This document shows positions 56,250 through 64,000 of a stretch of 64,000 nucleotides of DNA, piece by piece. How positions within the stretch are numbered: position 1 is the stretch's first letter; each line of letters opens with the position of its first letter. Both the position numbers and the translations under genes were made by a program. Source of the stretch: Nocardia arthritidis (GTDB taxonomy: Bacteria; Actinomycetota; Actinomycetes; Mycobacteriales; Mycobacteriaceae); the NCBI RefSeq assembly GCF_011801145.1, contig NZ_CP046172.1:1364001-1428000 (forward strand), given 5' to 3'. The notes below the pieces were generated by a model, which made no database searches, was not told the origin of the DNA, and worked only from the letters and a program-made list of their open reading frames with translations.

Positions 56250-57467
56250 ATGTCCAAGATCAAGGTTGAAGGCACCGTCGTAGAACTAGACGGCGACGAG
56301 ATGACTCGGATCATCTGGCAGTTCATCAAGGACAAGCTGATCCACCCGTATCTCGACGTGAACCTCGAGTACTACGACCTCGGTATCGAATACCGCGACA
56401 AGACAGACGACCAGGTCACCATCGACGCGGCCAACGCCATCAAGCAGCACGGCGTCGGCGTCAAGTGCGCCACCATCACCCCGGACGAGGCCCGGGTCAA
56501 GGAATTCGGCCTCAAGAAGATGTGGAAGTCGCCGAACGGCACCGTCCGCAACATTCTCGGCGGCACCATTTTCCGCGCGCCGATCATCATCTCCAACGTT
56601 CCGCGACTGGTTCCCGGCTGGACCAAGCCGATCATCATCGGCCGCCACGCCTTCGGCGACCAGTACCGCGCCACCGACTTCAAGGTGCACCAGGCGGGCA
56701 CCGTCACCCTGACCTTCACCCCGGAGGACGGCAGCGAGCCGATCGTCCACGAGGTCGTGAAGATCCCCGAGGACGGCGGCGTCGTGCTCGGCATGTACAA
56801 CTTCAAGAAGTCGATCGAGGACTTCGCGCGGGCGTCGTTCAACTACGGCCTGCAGCAGAACTACCCGGTGTACCTCTCCACGAAGAACACCATCCTCAAG
56901 GCGTACGACGGCATGTTCAAGGACACCTTCCAGGACATCTTCGACGCCGAGTTCAAGACCCAGTTCGACGCGGCGGGCCTCACCTACGAGCACCGTCTCA
57001 TCGACGATATGGTCGCCTCCTCCATGAAGTGGGAGGGCGGTTACGTCTGGGCGTGCAAGAACTACGACGGCGACGTGCAGTCCGACACCGTCGCGCAGGG
57101 CTTCGGCTCGCTCGGCCTGATGACTTCGGTGCTGCTCACCCCGGACGGCAAGACCTGTGAGGCGGAGGCCGCGCACGGCACCGTCACCCGGCACTACCGC
57201 CAGCACCAGCAGGGCAAGCCGACCTCGACCAACCCGATCGCGTCGATCTTCGCCTGGACCCGCGGCCTCGAGCATCGCGGCAAGCTGGATAACACCCCCG
57301 AGGTGATCGGCTTCGCGCAGACGCTGGAGGACGTCGTCATCAAGACCGTCGAGGGCGGCCAGATGACCAAGGACCTGGCGCTGCTGGTCGGCGGCGATCA
57401 GGGCTACCTCACCACCGAGGAATTCCTCTCCGCGCTCGACGCGAACCTGGCTCGCGCTCTGCGCTGA
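56250..57467 (+). CDS. icd: NADP-dependent isocitrate dehydrogenase
   Basis: A 405-residue TCA-cycle enzyme converting isocitrate to 2-oxoglutarate with NADPH. It is the homodimeric, eukaryote-like type (Icd1): [20 protein letters not shown] at the start, [19 protein letters not shown], then [19 protein letters not shown] with the phosphate-binding Ser/Arg and [18 protein letters not shown] binding is seen in [23 protein letters not shown] lies about 11 bases before the ATG. In M. tuberculosis icd1 likewise lies next to metX/metC. Confidence 0.96.
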   Translation: MSKIKVEGTVVELDGDEMTRIIWQFIKDKLIHPYLDVNLEYYDLGIEYRDKTDDQVTIDAANAIKQHGVGVKCATITPDEARVKEFGLKKMWKSPNGTVRNILGGTIFRAPIIISNVPRLVPGWTKPIIIGRHAFGDQYRATDFKVHQAGTVTLTFTPEDGSEPIVHEVVKIPEDGGVVLGMYNFKKSIEDFARASFNYGLQQNYPVYLSTKNTILKAYDGMFKDTFQDIFDAEFKTQFDAAGLTYEHRLIDDMVASSMKWEGGYVWACKNYDGDVQSDTVAQGFGSLGLMTSVLLTPDGKTCEAEAAHGTVTRHYRQHQQGKPTSTNPIASIFAWTRGLEHRGKLDNTPEVIGFAQTLEDVVIKTVEGGQMTKDLALLVGGDQGYLTTEEFLSALDANLARALR

Positions 57468-57552
57468 GCTAAGTCGGCCGCGCTGTCCGCTAACTGCGCA
57501 GAGCCGAGTAATACCCCGGCGCTGGGATTCGCCCGGCGCCGGGCGACGGACA

Positions 57553-57590
57553 CGGGCACTCGTACCACCGCATGGTGGGACGGGTGCCCG
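57553..57590 (+). terminator. Extended hairpin terminator after icd
   Basis: A 17-bp imperfect stem (57553-57569 with 57574-57590; one mismatch, one G-U) with a GCAT loop, followed by GTTTTC. It is preceded by a short palindrome CGCCCGGCGCCGGGCG near 57527-57545. Confidence 0.8.
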
Positions 57591-57694
57591 AGCTGTTTTC
57601 CGGTGCGGCGCAGATCACAGCGACCTTCTGGCAAACCGGTTCGACAATGGCAGTGTGCAACGTTTCATACCCGTCTAGCCGGAGGAACAGTGCC

Positions 57695-58516
57695 ATGGTG
57701 ATCGCGTACGACGGCGGCGACAGCGCGCCGATCAGTTCGGAATGGGCGCTCGGCGACTATCACCGATTCGCCAAGATGGCACTCTGGGATTTCGGCCCGA
57801 AATTGGTTGCCGCCTGCGATATCCGGCCGGGCCTGCGGGTGCTCGATGTCGGTGCGGGGACCGGCAATACCGCGATTCCGGCGGCACTCACCGGCGCGGA
57901 GGTGATCGCCTCGGATATCACCACCGAGAATTTCGCGGCCGGTCGTGCGGAGGCGGCGGCCCGCGGCGCCCGGCTCGATTGGGTGCGCGGTGATGCTCAG
58001 CGGCTGCCCTTCTCCGATCACACCTTCGACGTGGTGACCTCCTCGGTCGGCGCGATCTTCGCGCCACGCCATCAGGACGTCGCCGACGAGTTGATCCGGG
58101 TGACCAAACCCGGCGGCACCATCGGGATGATTTGCTGGACCCGGCGCTCGTGGGTCTGCGAAATCCTTGCCACGTTGGCCCATTACGATCCGCCCGCGCC
58201 CGATGCGCTGCCGGTGCGGCTGTGGGGCGATCCCGAACATGTCCGGTCGCTGTTCGGCGATCGGATCGCGACGCTGTCGTATACGACGCACGAGTACACC
58301 CGTGGTGCGGCGACACCGGTCGAATTCGCCGATTTCTTCATGGCCACATTCGGGCCGATCCCGGCGGCCTTTGACGCGGTGCGGGATCGGCCCGGCCGGG
58401 CCGCCGCATTGCGCCGGGATTTGTACGATCTGGCGCGGCGTCACGATGTCGGCACGGCCGGGGCCGCGGAATTCCGCTTCGAATACATCCTGCTGGTGGC
58501 CACTACCGCGGTCTGA
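57695..58516 (+). CDS. SAM-dependent methyltransferase
   Basis: A 273-residue class I methyltransferase. Motif I is LRVLDVGAGTGNTAIPAA near 46, motif II is EVIASDITTENFAAGRAEAA, motif III LDWVRGDAQRLPFSD and motif IV FDVVTSSVGAIFAPRHQD. The fold matches UbiE/MenG-like small-molecule methylases with a helical C-terminal cap. GGAGG lies 9 bases before ATG 57695. It lies between the icd terminator and the convergent flavoenzyme, probably as a single-gene unit. The substrate is unknown. Confidence 0.87.
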   Translation: MVIAYDGGDSAPISSEWALGDYHRFAKMALWDFGPKLVAACDIRPGLRVLDVGAGTGNTAIPAALTGAEVIASDITTENFAAGRAEAAARGARLDWVRGDAQRLPFSDHTFDVVTSSVGAIFAPRHQDVADELIRVTKPGGTIGMICWTRRSWVCEILATLAHYDPPAPDALPVRLWGDPEHVRSLFGDRIATLSYTTHEYTRGAATPVEFADFFMATFGPIPAAFDAVRDRPGRAAALRRDLYDLARRHDVGTAGAAEFRFEYILLVATTAV

Positions 58517-58528
58517 AACCGTTTTGGG

Positions 58529-59974
58529 TTACCAAAGGGCGGGGGAGGAGTGCAGCCGGTTGCCGGGGTCGGTGCCCGCGCGGATGCGGCGCAGCCGATC
58601 GAGATTGTCTTTGAAGTAGCGGCGCGGGGAATCCGTCGGCTCGAGATAGTTGACGTAGCCGCCGACCGAATGTGCGCCGAGGCGCTCGTGTGCGGCGGCG
58701 ATCCACCGCGCCGCCTCGGCCGGGTCGGCGGGTTCGGAAACGAACCACTGCAGCAGGGCGATGTGGTCGCGCCACGGAAAAACGGTGTAGTCGAAGGGAA
58801 TATCGCCGACCGCACCGTTCAGCGGGTCGACGAGCAGGCCGCCGGTGGCGCCGGATCGTGCTCGCGCCGTGAGGATTTCGACGATCGCGTCGGCGATCTC
58901 CGGGGTCAGGTCGATCAGTACGTCGGAGCCCGCGACGAAGGCGGTGTGGCCGGGATCGGTGGTGCCGCCCGCCAGAAGTAGTGCGGCGTCGCGCTGACCG
59001 AGGGTGTGGCTGTCGACGGAAACCGGTGTGGCGCTTGCGGAAGCGGTGATGGCGGTGATGTTCGCAGCCCCGGTGCCCGCCGGACAGACCAGCAGCACGT
59101 CGGTGGTGACGTCGCCATCCCGCACGGCGAATTCCGCTTTGGCCCAGGCGGATCGATCCGCAGTGCGTAACCATTCGGCCCAGCCGGTTAGCACCCGTGC
59201 CGCCGACCCGCTCGGAAAGGTCAGCCGCACAATATCTTTGGCGGTAGCAGGACAGGTGCGGAAGGTCAGCGAGGTCACGATGCCCACCTGGCCGCCGCCA
59301 CCGCCGCGCAGCGCCCAGAACAGGTCGGGTTCGTGTGTCGCGGAGATATCGACCAGGCGGCCGTCGGTGCGCACCAGCGTCGCGGCGCTGAGCCGGTCGC
59401 AGGTCAGCCCGTACGCGCGGGATTCGACGCCGATACCGCCGCCGAGCGCGCTGCCCGCGACGCCGACGGTCGGGCAGGTGCCCAGCGGAACGGTCTGCGC
59501 GAAGGGCGTGAGCCGGTCCTGCACCGCGAACGTCGTCGCGCCCGCGCCGACGGTGACGTGTCCGGTGGGCGCGTCCGGACCCGGGGCCGGGTCGTAGCGG
59601 ATGTCGTCGAGCTTGCGCAGATCGACCACGACGGTGCCATCGGCGGCCGAGGCGCCGGTGTACGAGTGGCCGCCGCCGCGCGCGGTCGTCGCGAGCCCGT
59701 TCGCCGCGGCGAAGGCGAGCGCGGCCTGGACGTCATCGGTGGTGGCCGCCTGTACCACCGCCGCGGGCAGCGCCGCGTCGAACCGGGTGTCGAACAATCG
59801 CTTCGCCGCCGCGTAGTCGGCCTCGCCGGGCAGCAGCACCCGGCCCTGCACCTCCTTGCGGAGTGCGGCCCAATCCTGTTGCGGCACTTGCGGTTCTGCG
59901 GGTGCGGTGCCCACGGGCAACAGCGGCGCACCGGAGCAGACCAACGCCGCTCCGGTACCCAATGCGCCGCGCAA
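58529..59974 (-). CDS. FAD-linked oxidase (berberine-bridge type), exported
   Basis: A 481-residue flavoenzyme. A PCMH FAD-binding domain (about 55-230) has the histidine in TTARGGGHSYTG near 100 and the cysteine in VPLGTCPTVGVAGSALGGGI near 167, suggesting bicovalent flavin attachment. The C-terminal BBE segment has GGYVNYLEP and YFKDNLDRLRRIRAGTDPGN. The N terminus is a hydrophobic leader (GALGTGAALVCSGAPLLPVG). The only start found is TTG 59974; upstream in frame is a Tat-like LSRAAFLRG with one Arg replaced by Ala, and no start codon. Secretion route and 5' end are therefore uncertain. Confidence 0.82.
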   Translation of the reverse strand: MRGALGTGAALVCSGAPLLPVGTAPAEPQVPQQDWAALRKEVQGRVLLPGEADYAAAKRLFDTRFDAALPAAVVQAATTDDVQAALAFAAANGLATTARGGGHSYTGASAADGTVVVDLRKLDDIRYDPAPGPDAPTGHVTVGAGATTFAVQDRLTPFAQTVPLGTCPTVGVAGSALGGGIGVESRAYGLTCDRLSAATLVRTDGRLVDISATHEPDLFWALRGGGGGQVGIVTSLTFRTCPATAKDIVRLTFPSGSAARVLTGWAEWLRTADRSAWAKAEFAVRDGDVTTDVLLVCPAGTGAANITAITASASATPVSVDSHTLGQRDAALLLAGGTTDPGHTAFVAGSDVLIDLTPEIADAIVEILTARARSGATGGLLVDPLNGAVGDIPFDYTVFPWRDHIALLQWFVSEPADPAEAARWIAAAHERLGAHSVGGYVNYLEPTDSPRRYFKDNLDRLRRIRAGTDPGNRLHSSPALW

Positions 59975-60082
59975 GAACGCCGCCCGTGACAGAGGCTTGT
60001 CGTCGATACGGCGAAGTCTATCGACGCCGCACTCGTGATCGCTTACGCCGCCGAACCGCAGGGCATGTTGCCAGGCTCGTAC

Positions 60083-60274
60083 TTACCCCGCCGTATGGCA
60101 GGTTCCACTTCCGATCAACCCGGTTATCAGGTTCTCGATGACGCACGCCAACTGGGAACTTCCTGAACTCGAGCCGGTCGACGGAGCGGCGTTGGCCGCC
60201 GGAGCGGCCAACGCCGCCGAGGTGATGAGCGCCGCCGTCGCCGCGGCGGCGGCCATTCTCTTTCTGATACGCAA
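60083..60274 (-). CDS. Small secreted two-cysteine protein
   Basis: A 63-residue protein. A signal peptide (RIRKRMAAAAATAALITSAA to ANA, cleavage about residue 29) is followed by a mature part of about 35 residues: a Ser/Gly-rich start, then LACVIENLITGLIGSGTCH with two cysteines. It has a TTG start at 60274 with AAGGA 5 bases upstream; the codon is easily missed. The function is unknown. Small exported peptides of this type are common in Nocardia and relatives. It is divergent from nothing obvious and lies after the flavoenzyme. Confidence 0.65.
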   Translation of the reverse strand: MRIRKRMAAAAATAALITSAALAAPAANAAPSTGSSSGSSQLACVIENLITGLIGSGTCHTAG

Positions 60275-60655
60275 TGTCGTCCTTACTTTCCTTGGACTCG
60301 GCCCCCGGGGGTTGAATCGTAGGTGAACCTGAGCGAATGCTGTTCCCAGCCTTGAACATTCACTCGTTCGATATGTGCAGTCATCGACGCGGCGATCCGG
60401 CGTTCCGGCGGAGGGTGTGCCGATGATCACCTGGCGGTGGATCGGCAGGTGCGTGCGGGGCTCGCGCGTCGTCGTCGGCCGAGCGGGGCCGGGTTCCGGA
60501 TCGCCTGCGGCCCAACGACTTCGCGGCAACTAGGTTCCATTCGGTAGTAGCTGCCCGGGGTGGATCGGCCGTCTGAATTGCCCCGATTCATTAGCTGACC
60601 TGCACGGATTTTTAACACAGCGGTGGTGGAGGTCACGTTTACTCGGGAAGCGGAT

Positions 60656-61894
60656 ATGCTCAACGGCCGGTTTCATGAATACGTGATCAGCGCCATCGAT
60701 ACCCAGCGACCCGCCCGCGTCGAGCCCGGGCGGACGGATTGGCATATCCCGGCGATGCTGGCGCTGGCGCTCGGCGGATTCGGGATCGGCACCACCGAAT
60801 TCGCCACCATGGGCCTGCTGCCGGATATCGCGGCCACCATGCACGTCTCGGAGCCGACCGCGGGGCATGCCGTCTCCGCCTACGCGCTCGGCGTGGTGCT
60901 CGGCGCTCCGCTCATCGCGGCGCTGTGCGCGCGGGTGCCGCGCAAACGGTTGCTGGTGCTGTTGATGGTCGCGTTCACCGTCGGCAACGTGGCCTCGGTC
61001 GTCGCGCCGTCGTTCGCGACGCTGGTGCTCGCGCGCTTCGTCTCCGGGCTGCCGCACGGCGCGTACTTCGGCGTCGCCTCGCTCGCGGCGGCCACCCTCG
61101 CGCCGGTCGGGCAGCGGGCGAAAGCCGTTGCGGCCGTGATGCTCGGGCTCAGCGCGGCCAATGTGGTCGGCGTCCCCGCCGCGACCTGGCTCGGCCAGCA
61201 CCTGGGCTGGCGCGACGCGTTCGTCGTCGTCGCGGTCATCGGGGTGGCGACGGTGGCGGCGCTCATCCGCTTCGTGCCCGAGCTCACCGGCATCACCGTG
61301 ACCAACCCGATGACCGAACTCGGCGCGCTGCGCCGCCCACAGGTGCTGCTGACCCTGCTGGTCGGCGCGATCGGCTTCGGCGGCATGTTCGCCGTGTACA
61401 CCTACATCACCACCACGCTCACCACCGTCGGCGGCATGTCCGCCGGGTTGGTGCCGCTGGTGCTGATGCTGTTCGGCGTCGGCATGGTGACCGGCAATAT
61501 CGTCGGCGGGGTGCTGGCCGACCGCGGGGTGGATCGCGCGATCTTCGCCGCGATGATCGCGATGGCCGTCATTCTCGCGGGTTTCGTTGCCGCGGCGCAC
61601 AATCCGTACACGGCGGCGCTCGGGGCGTTCCTGATCGGCGGGGCGGGGGCCGCGCTGGCGCCCGGTCTACAGACCCGGCTGATGGATGTGGCCGCCGACG
61701 CGCAGACCCTCGCCGCCGCGCTCAATCACGCGGCGCTCAATATCGCCAACGCGGCGGGCGCCTGGCTCGGCGGTCTGGTGATCGCCGCCCAGCTCGGCTA
61801 CACCGCGCCCGCGGCGGTGGGCGCCATGCTCGCGGTGGTCGGGGTACTGCTGTTCACCGTGACGGTGTTCACGAACCGCCGCCGACCGGCTTGA
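60656..61894 (+). CDS. MFS transporter, AraJ/DHA1-like
   Basis: A 412-residue major facilitator. It opens with ALALGGFGIGTTEFATMGLL, the same signature as the transporter at 697-1902, followed by LLPDIAATMHVSEPTAGHAV and the RVPRKRLL loop. Twelve hydrophobic segments are visible. The start is either ATG 60656 or GTG 60623; neither has a strong ribosome-binding site. It probably exports a drug or sugar-like compound. Its 3' end is convergent with the GlnX-like gene, three bases apart. No regulator is adjacent. Confidence 0.85.
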   Translation: MLNGRFHEYVISAIDTQRPARVEPGRTDWHIPAMLALALGGFGIGTTEFATMGLLPDIAATMHVSEPTAGHAVSAYALGVVLGAPLIAALCARVPRKRLLVLLMVAFTVGNVASVVAPSFATLVLARFVSGLPHGAYFGVASLAAATLAPVGQRAKAVAAVMLGLSAANVVGVPAATWLGQHLGWRDAFVVVAVIGVATVAALIRFVPELTGITVTNPMTELGALRRPQVLLTLLVGAIGFGGMFAVYTYITTTLTTVGGMSAGLVPLVLMLFGVGMVTGNIVGGVLADRGVDRAIFAAMIAMAVILAGFVAAAHNPYTAALGAFLIGGAGAALAPGLQTRLMDVAADAQTLAAALNHAALNIANAAGAWLGGLVIAAQLGYTAPAAVGAMLAVVGVLLFTVTVFTNRRRPA

Positions 61895-61897
61895 CGC

Positions 61898-63319
61898 TCA
61901 ACGGTATTCGGCCAGGCGCGGTCGAATTCCCAGCAGCGCCAGCACCGCGACAAGCGCGGCGGCACCGTAGGGCAGCCACGCGGTCCAGCCACCGAGATCG
62001 TCCTCGCTGTCGGCGATCGCCGCGTCGAAGGCGTGCTGATTGATATCGATGACCGACCCGAGCGCCTTGTCGAACTGGTTGAAATCGTAGTTCGACGTGC
62101 CCGGCGCGGTGCCGGTGTCGAAGGCGATCGCCGCGGGCAGATCATTTGCCTTCGAACGGATTTGAAGGTCGTCGTGCTGGTAGGTCTGGTAGGTCGTCAG
62201 CATGGTGTCGACGGCTGCTCGCTCGCCGGGGAAGGTGACGTTGCCCGCCTCGGCGCCCAGGAATCCGCTGAATGTCACCTTCTTGTCCGTCTGATACGAG
62301 GCCAGTGCCTGGTCGAGCCAGGCGTTGTACTCCGGCACGGTGTGCGCGCCGAGTTGCGCGAGTTGCTCCGAGCTGGCCAGGAATCCGGACTCGTACATCT
62401 GCGTCCGCTGCGGATCGAGCAGGTAGCGACTTTCGTAGGCATTGGCGTCGGAACTGTCGGAGTGGGCCAGGCGCAGCGCGATCAGCGAATCGAACGCGTC
62501 CTCCTTGGCGACCCGGAGCCGCTGCGCCGCAGCGGCATTCGCGGCGAACCCGCCGACCATCAGCGCGACCACCAGCAGGCTCGCCGCCGCGAGCGCCGGA
62601 TTGACCCGGCGGCGATGCCGCAGCCGCAGCAGTGCTTGCAACCAGATCAGCAGCGCCAGCGCGAGCATGCCGAGCAGCACCGACCAGATCCGCGCCGCCG
62701 TGGTCGCACTCCGGGAATGGCGGTAATCATGCTGCAGCACATTGCCATTGGATTCGGTCAGCTGTCGCGCGATGGTGAGCATATTGCGGACCGAATCGGT
62801 CGCGTCGCGATACGACTGCAGCGTGCGCGCGGACGGCCTGCCCGCAGGCGCCTTATCGATATCGTTGAGCTGCAACGTATTCGCCGCCAGCGCCTGATAG
62901 CGGCCGAACTGGTCCAACAGGCTACGGATACTGTCCGCGTTCGCGCCGGCCACCGTGGTGGCCTGTTGCAGGTCGGCATCGACTTGGCGGCGACGCTGTT
63001 CGAAGGTTTTCAGCGCGGTGTCGCGAACACCGGCCAGATTCGGATCCGCCCCTGCCAGCAGCACATTCGCCAGCTGCGCGTCCATATCGGCGAATGCGAA
63101 GCCGAGATCGGCCGTCGCGGTCACCGCCGGTCCGGTGCGATGCCCGATGGCGGCTATGTCGTCGCGAGTCGTCCGCGCATACGCGGCGACGACCAGTGCG
63201 AGCACCACCGTGACAGCGACCGAGGCGATGGTGAGGATGCGCAGCCGCTCCGGCGTCTCCCACCGGGGACGTTTCGGCGCCGCGACACGCGGCATCGGGC
63301 GGACGGCGACCGTGGTCAT
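61898..63319 (-). CDS. GlnX-like transmembrane protein
   Basis: A 473-residue membrane protein with four hydrophobic helices at about 28-48, 213-231, 243-262 and 448-466. Two large helical extracytoplasmic loops lie between them (about 50-210 and 263-445). No enzymatic motif is visible. It follows pknG by 11 bases in the same operon. In mycobacteria and corynebacteria, a protein of this architecture (GlnX) works with GlnH and PknG to sense glutamate/aspartate. The gene order here (pknG then glnX-like) differs from M. tuberculosis. AGG lies before the ATG. Confidence 0.65.
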   Translation of the reverse strand: MTTVAVRPMPRVAAPKRPRWETPERLRILTIASVAVTVVLALVVAAYARTTRDDIAAIGHRTGPAVTATADLGFAFADMDAQLANVLLAGADPNLAGVRDTALKTFEQRRRQVDADLQQATTVAGANADSIRSLLDQFGRYQALAANTLQLNDIDKAPAGRPSARTLQSYRDATDSVRNMLTIARQLTESNGNVLQHDYRHSRSATTAARIWSVLLGMLALALLIWLQALLRLRHRRRVNPALAAASLLVVALMVGGFAANAAAAQRLRVAKEDAFDSLIALRLAHSDSSDANAYESRYLLDPQRTQMYESGFLASSEQLAQLGAHTVPEYNAWLDQALASYQTDKKVTFSGFLGAEAGNVTFPGERAAVDTMLTTYQTYQHDDLQIRSKANDLPAAIAFDTGTAPGTSNYDFNQFDKALGSVIDINQHAFDAAIADSEDDLGGWTAWLPYGAAALVAVLALLGIRPRLAEYR

Positions 63320-63330
63320 GATTCCTGCCT

Positions 63331-64000
63331 CTAAAACCAGCTGAGTGGGCGAATTGCATTGGCGCGGTAGACGAGTGCGCGCCGGGCGGCACGGTCCGGC
63401 GCCAGCCGGGCCAGCCCGCGGAACTCCGTTTCCAGCGCGCGGCGCAGCGCGGGTTCGGCGAGTCGGCAGCCGAGCACCGCGATGGCGGCCCGCTCACCGT
63501 GCCCGTCGACGAATCGCAGCGCCGCCTCCAGCACCTCGACCCTGGCCCAGGCCTTGCGTTCGGGGGCGAGGTCGAGTGCGTTGAGCCGATCGCCCGCGTC
63601 GACCAGATACTTTTCCGTGTTGCCGCCGATGCGGGCCCGGATCGCCGCCAGCCGCGCCGCCACATACCGGCTGGAGCTCTCCGGAACCGATTCCGCGGCG
63701 GCGATCGCGCCGTCGATATCGCCGAGGCTCATTCGGGTGCGCGCCAAACCGAATGCGGCGCTTGGATAGCCGTGATCGGTGCGCCAAACCTGTTCGTAGC
63801 GGCGGGTGGCGGCGGCGTCGTCACCCGCGCACTCGGCCGCAGCGGCCAGCGCGAGTTTGGCGGCGGGCTCACCGGGCAGCAGGGTGTAGACGGTGTCGAA
63901 GTATTCGCGCGCCGCGGCCGGATCGCGGGCGACCAGCGCGGTGAGCCCGCGGTACCAGACGATCCGCCAATCCGCGTCGTCGGTCTGCTCCAGCGCGTCG
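63331..64000 (-). CDS. pknG: Serine/threonine kinase PknG, C-terminal part (partial)
   Basis: The minus-strand frame is open to the window edge and ends at 63331. The visible 222 residues match the TPR domain and tail of PknG: WRIVWYRGLTALVARDPAAA, then PGEPAAKLALAAAAECAGDD, SAAFGLARTRMSLGDIDGAI and the ending RGLARLAPDRAARRALVYRA with a final RPLSWF. The kinase and rubredoxin parts lie beyond the window. PknG is a soluble kinase that controls 2-oxoglutarate dehydrogenase through GarA. The GlnX-like gene follows 11 bases downstream. Confidence 0.88.
   Translation of the reverse strand, partial: DALEQTDDADWRIVWYRGLTALVARDPAAAREYFDTVYTLLPGEPAAKLALAAAAECAGDDAAATRRYEQVWRTDHGYPSAAFGLARTRMSLGDIDGAIAAAESVPESSSRYVAARLAAIRARIGGNTEKYLVDAGDRLNALDLAPERKAWARVEVLEAALRFVDGHGERAAIAVLGCRLAEPALRRALETEFRGLARLAPDRAARRALVYRANAIRPLSWF

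Overview
The window is high-GC DNA from a mycolic-acid-containing actinobacterium, most likely Nocardia or a close relative. I base this on the gene set and order. There is an alr/tsaE/tsaB/rimI/tsaD block, then groES/groEL1, whiB3, sigD with an rsdA-like anti-sigma gene, guaB2/guaB3/guaA, imuA'/imuB/dnaE2, metX/metY, icd and finally pknG. Most of these follow the order known from Mycobacterium tuberculosis (alr down to icd1). An MspA-porin remnant, a SAM-IV riboswitch and leaderless-type promoters also fit. No rRNA, tRNA or CRISPR was seen.

Layout. 0-5.4 kb holds small regulator/transporter pairs (MarR/MFS, ArsR/monooxygenase), a cupredoxin lipoprotein and the bifunctional NAD(P)HX repair enzyme. 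5.4-10.5 kb is a tightly overlapping operon: alanine racemase, an alpha/beta hydrolase and the t6A tRNA-modification genes tsaE, tsaB and tsaD with rimI. 10.8-15.3 kb is chaperone-rich: a membrane-anchored Hsp70-like protein, a CIRCE element, groES and groEL1. 15.4-21.1 kb is a regulatory block: a SigK-like factor with a stripped-down anti-sigma protein, WhiB3, and SigD with RsdA. 21.4-26.9 kb is guanine nucleotide synthesis (guaB2, guaB3, guaA) with a hydrolase-fold protein that lacks its catalytic residues.

26.9-33.5 kb is a PspC/LiaF-type envelope-stress module (PspC protein facing a PspC-histidine kinase plus response regulator). It is split by an ArsR/MFS cassette and a broken MspA porin. 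33.5-45.6 kb contains a serine/threonine kinase and the SOS mutagenesis genes imuA', imuB and dnaE2. LexA-type boxes lie before imuA' and before an unknown small gene that sits immediately upstream of dnaE2. 45.7-53.8 kb has lipoproteins, TrmL, a damaged nitroreductase/HxlR pair, TetR/MpaB-type genes and the metY-metX operon. That operon is preceded by a SAM-IV riboswitch and then a three-cysteine leader peptide. 53.8-55.9 kb is an IS605-type tnpB unit lodged between two genes that both lack their 5' ends. 56.2-64 kb has icd, a methyltransferase, a flavoenzyme, a small secreted protein, an MFS exporter, and a GlnX-like membrane protein following the 3' end of pknG.

The points most worth follow-up are: the stacked SAM-IV plus cysteine leader peptide control of metY; the SOS-box-linked unknown gene coupled to dnaE2; the tnpB/omega-RNA unit with truncated flanks; the 42-bp palindrome before the ArsR/MFS pair; and several gene-decay scars.
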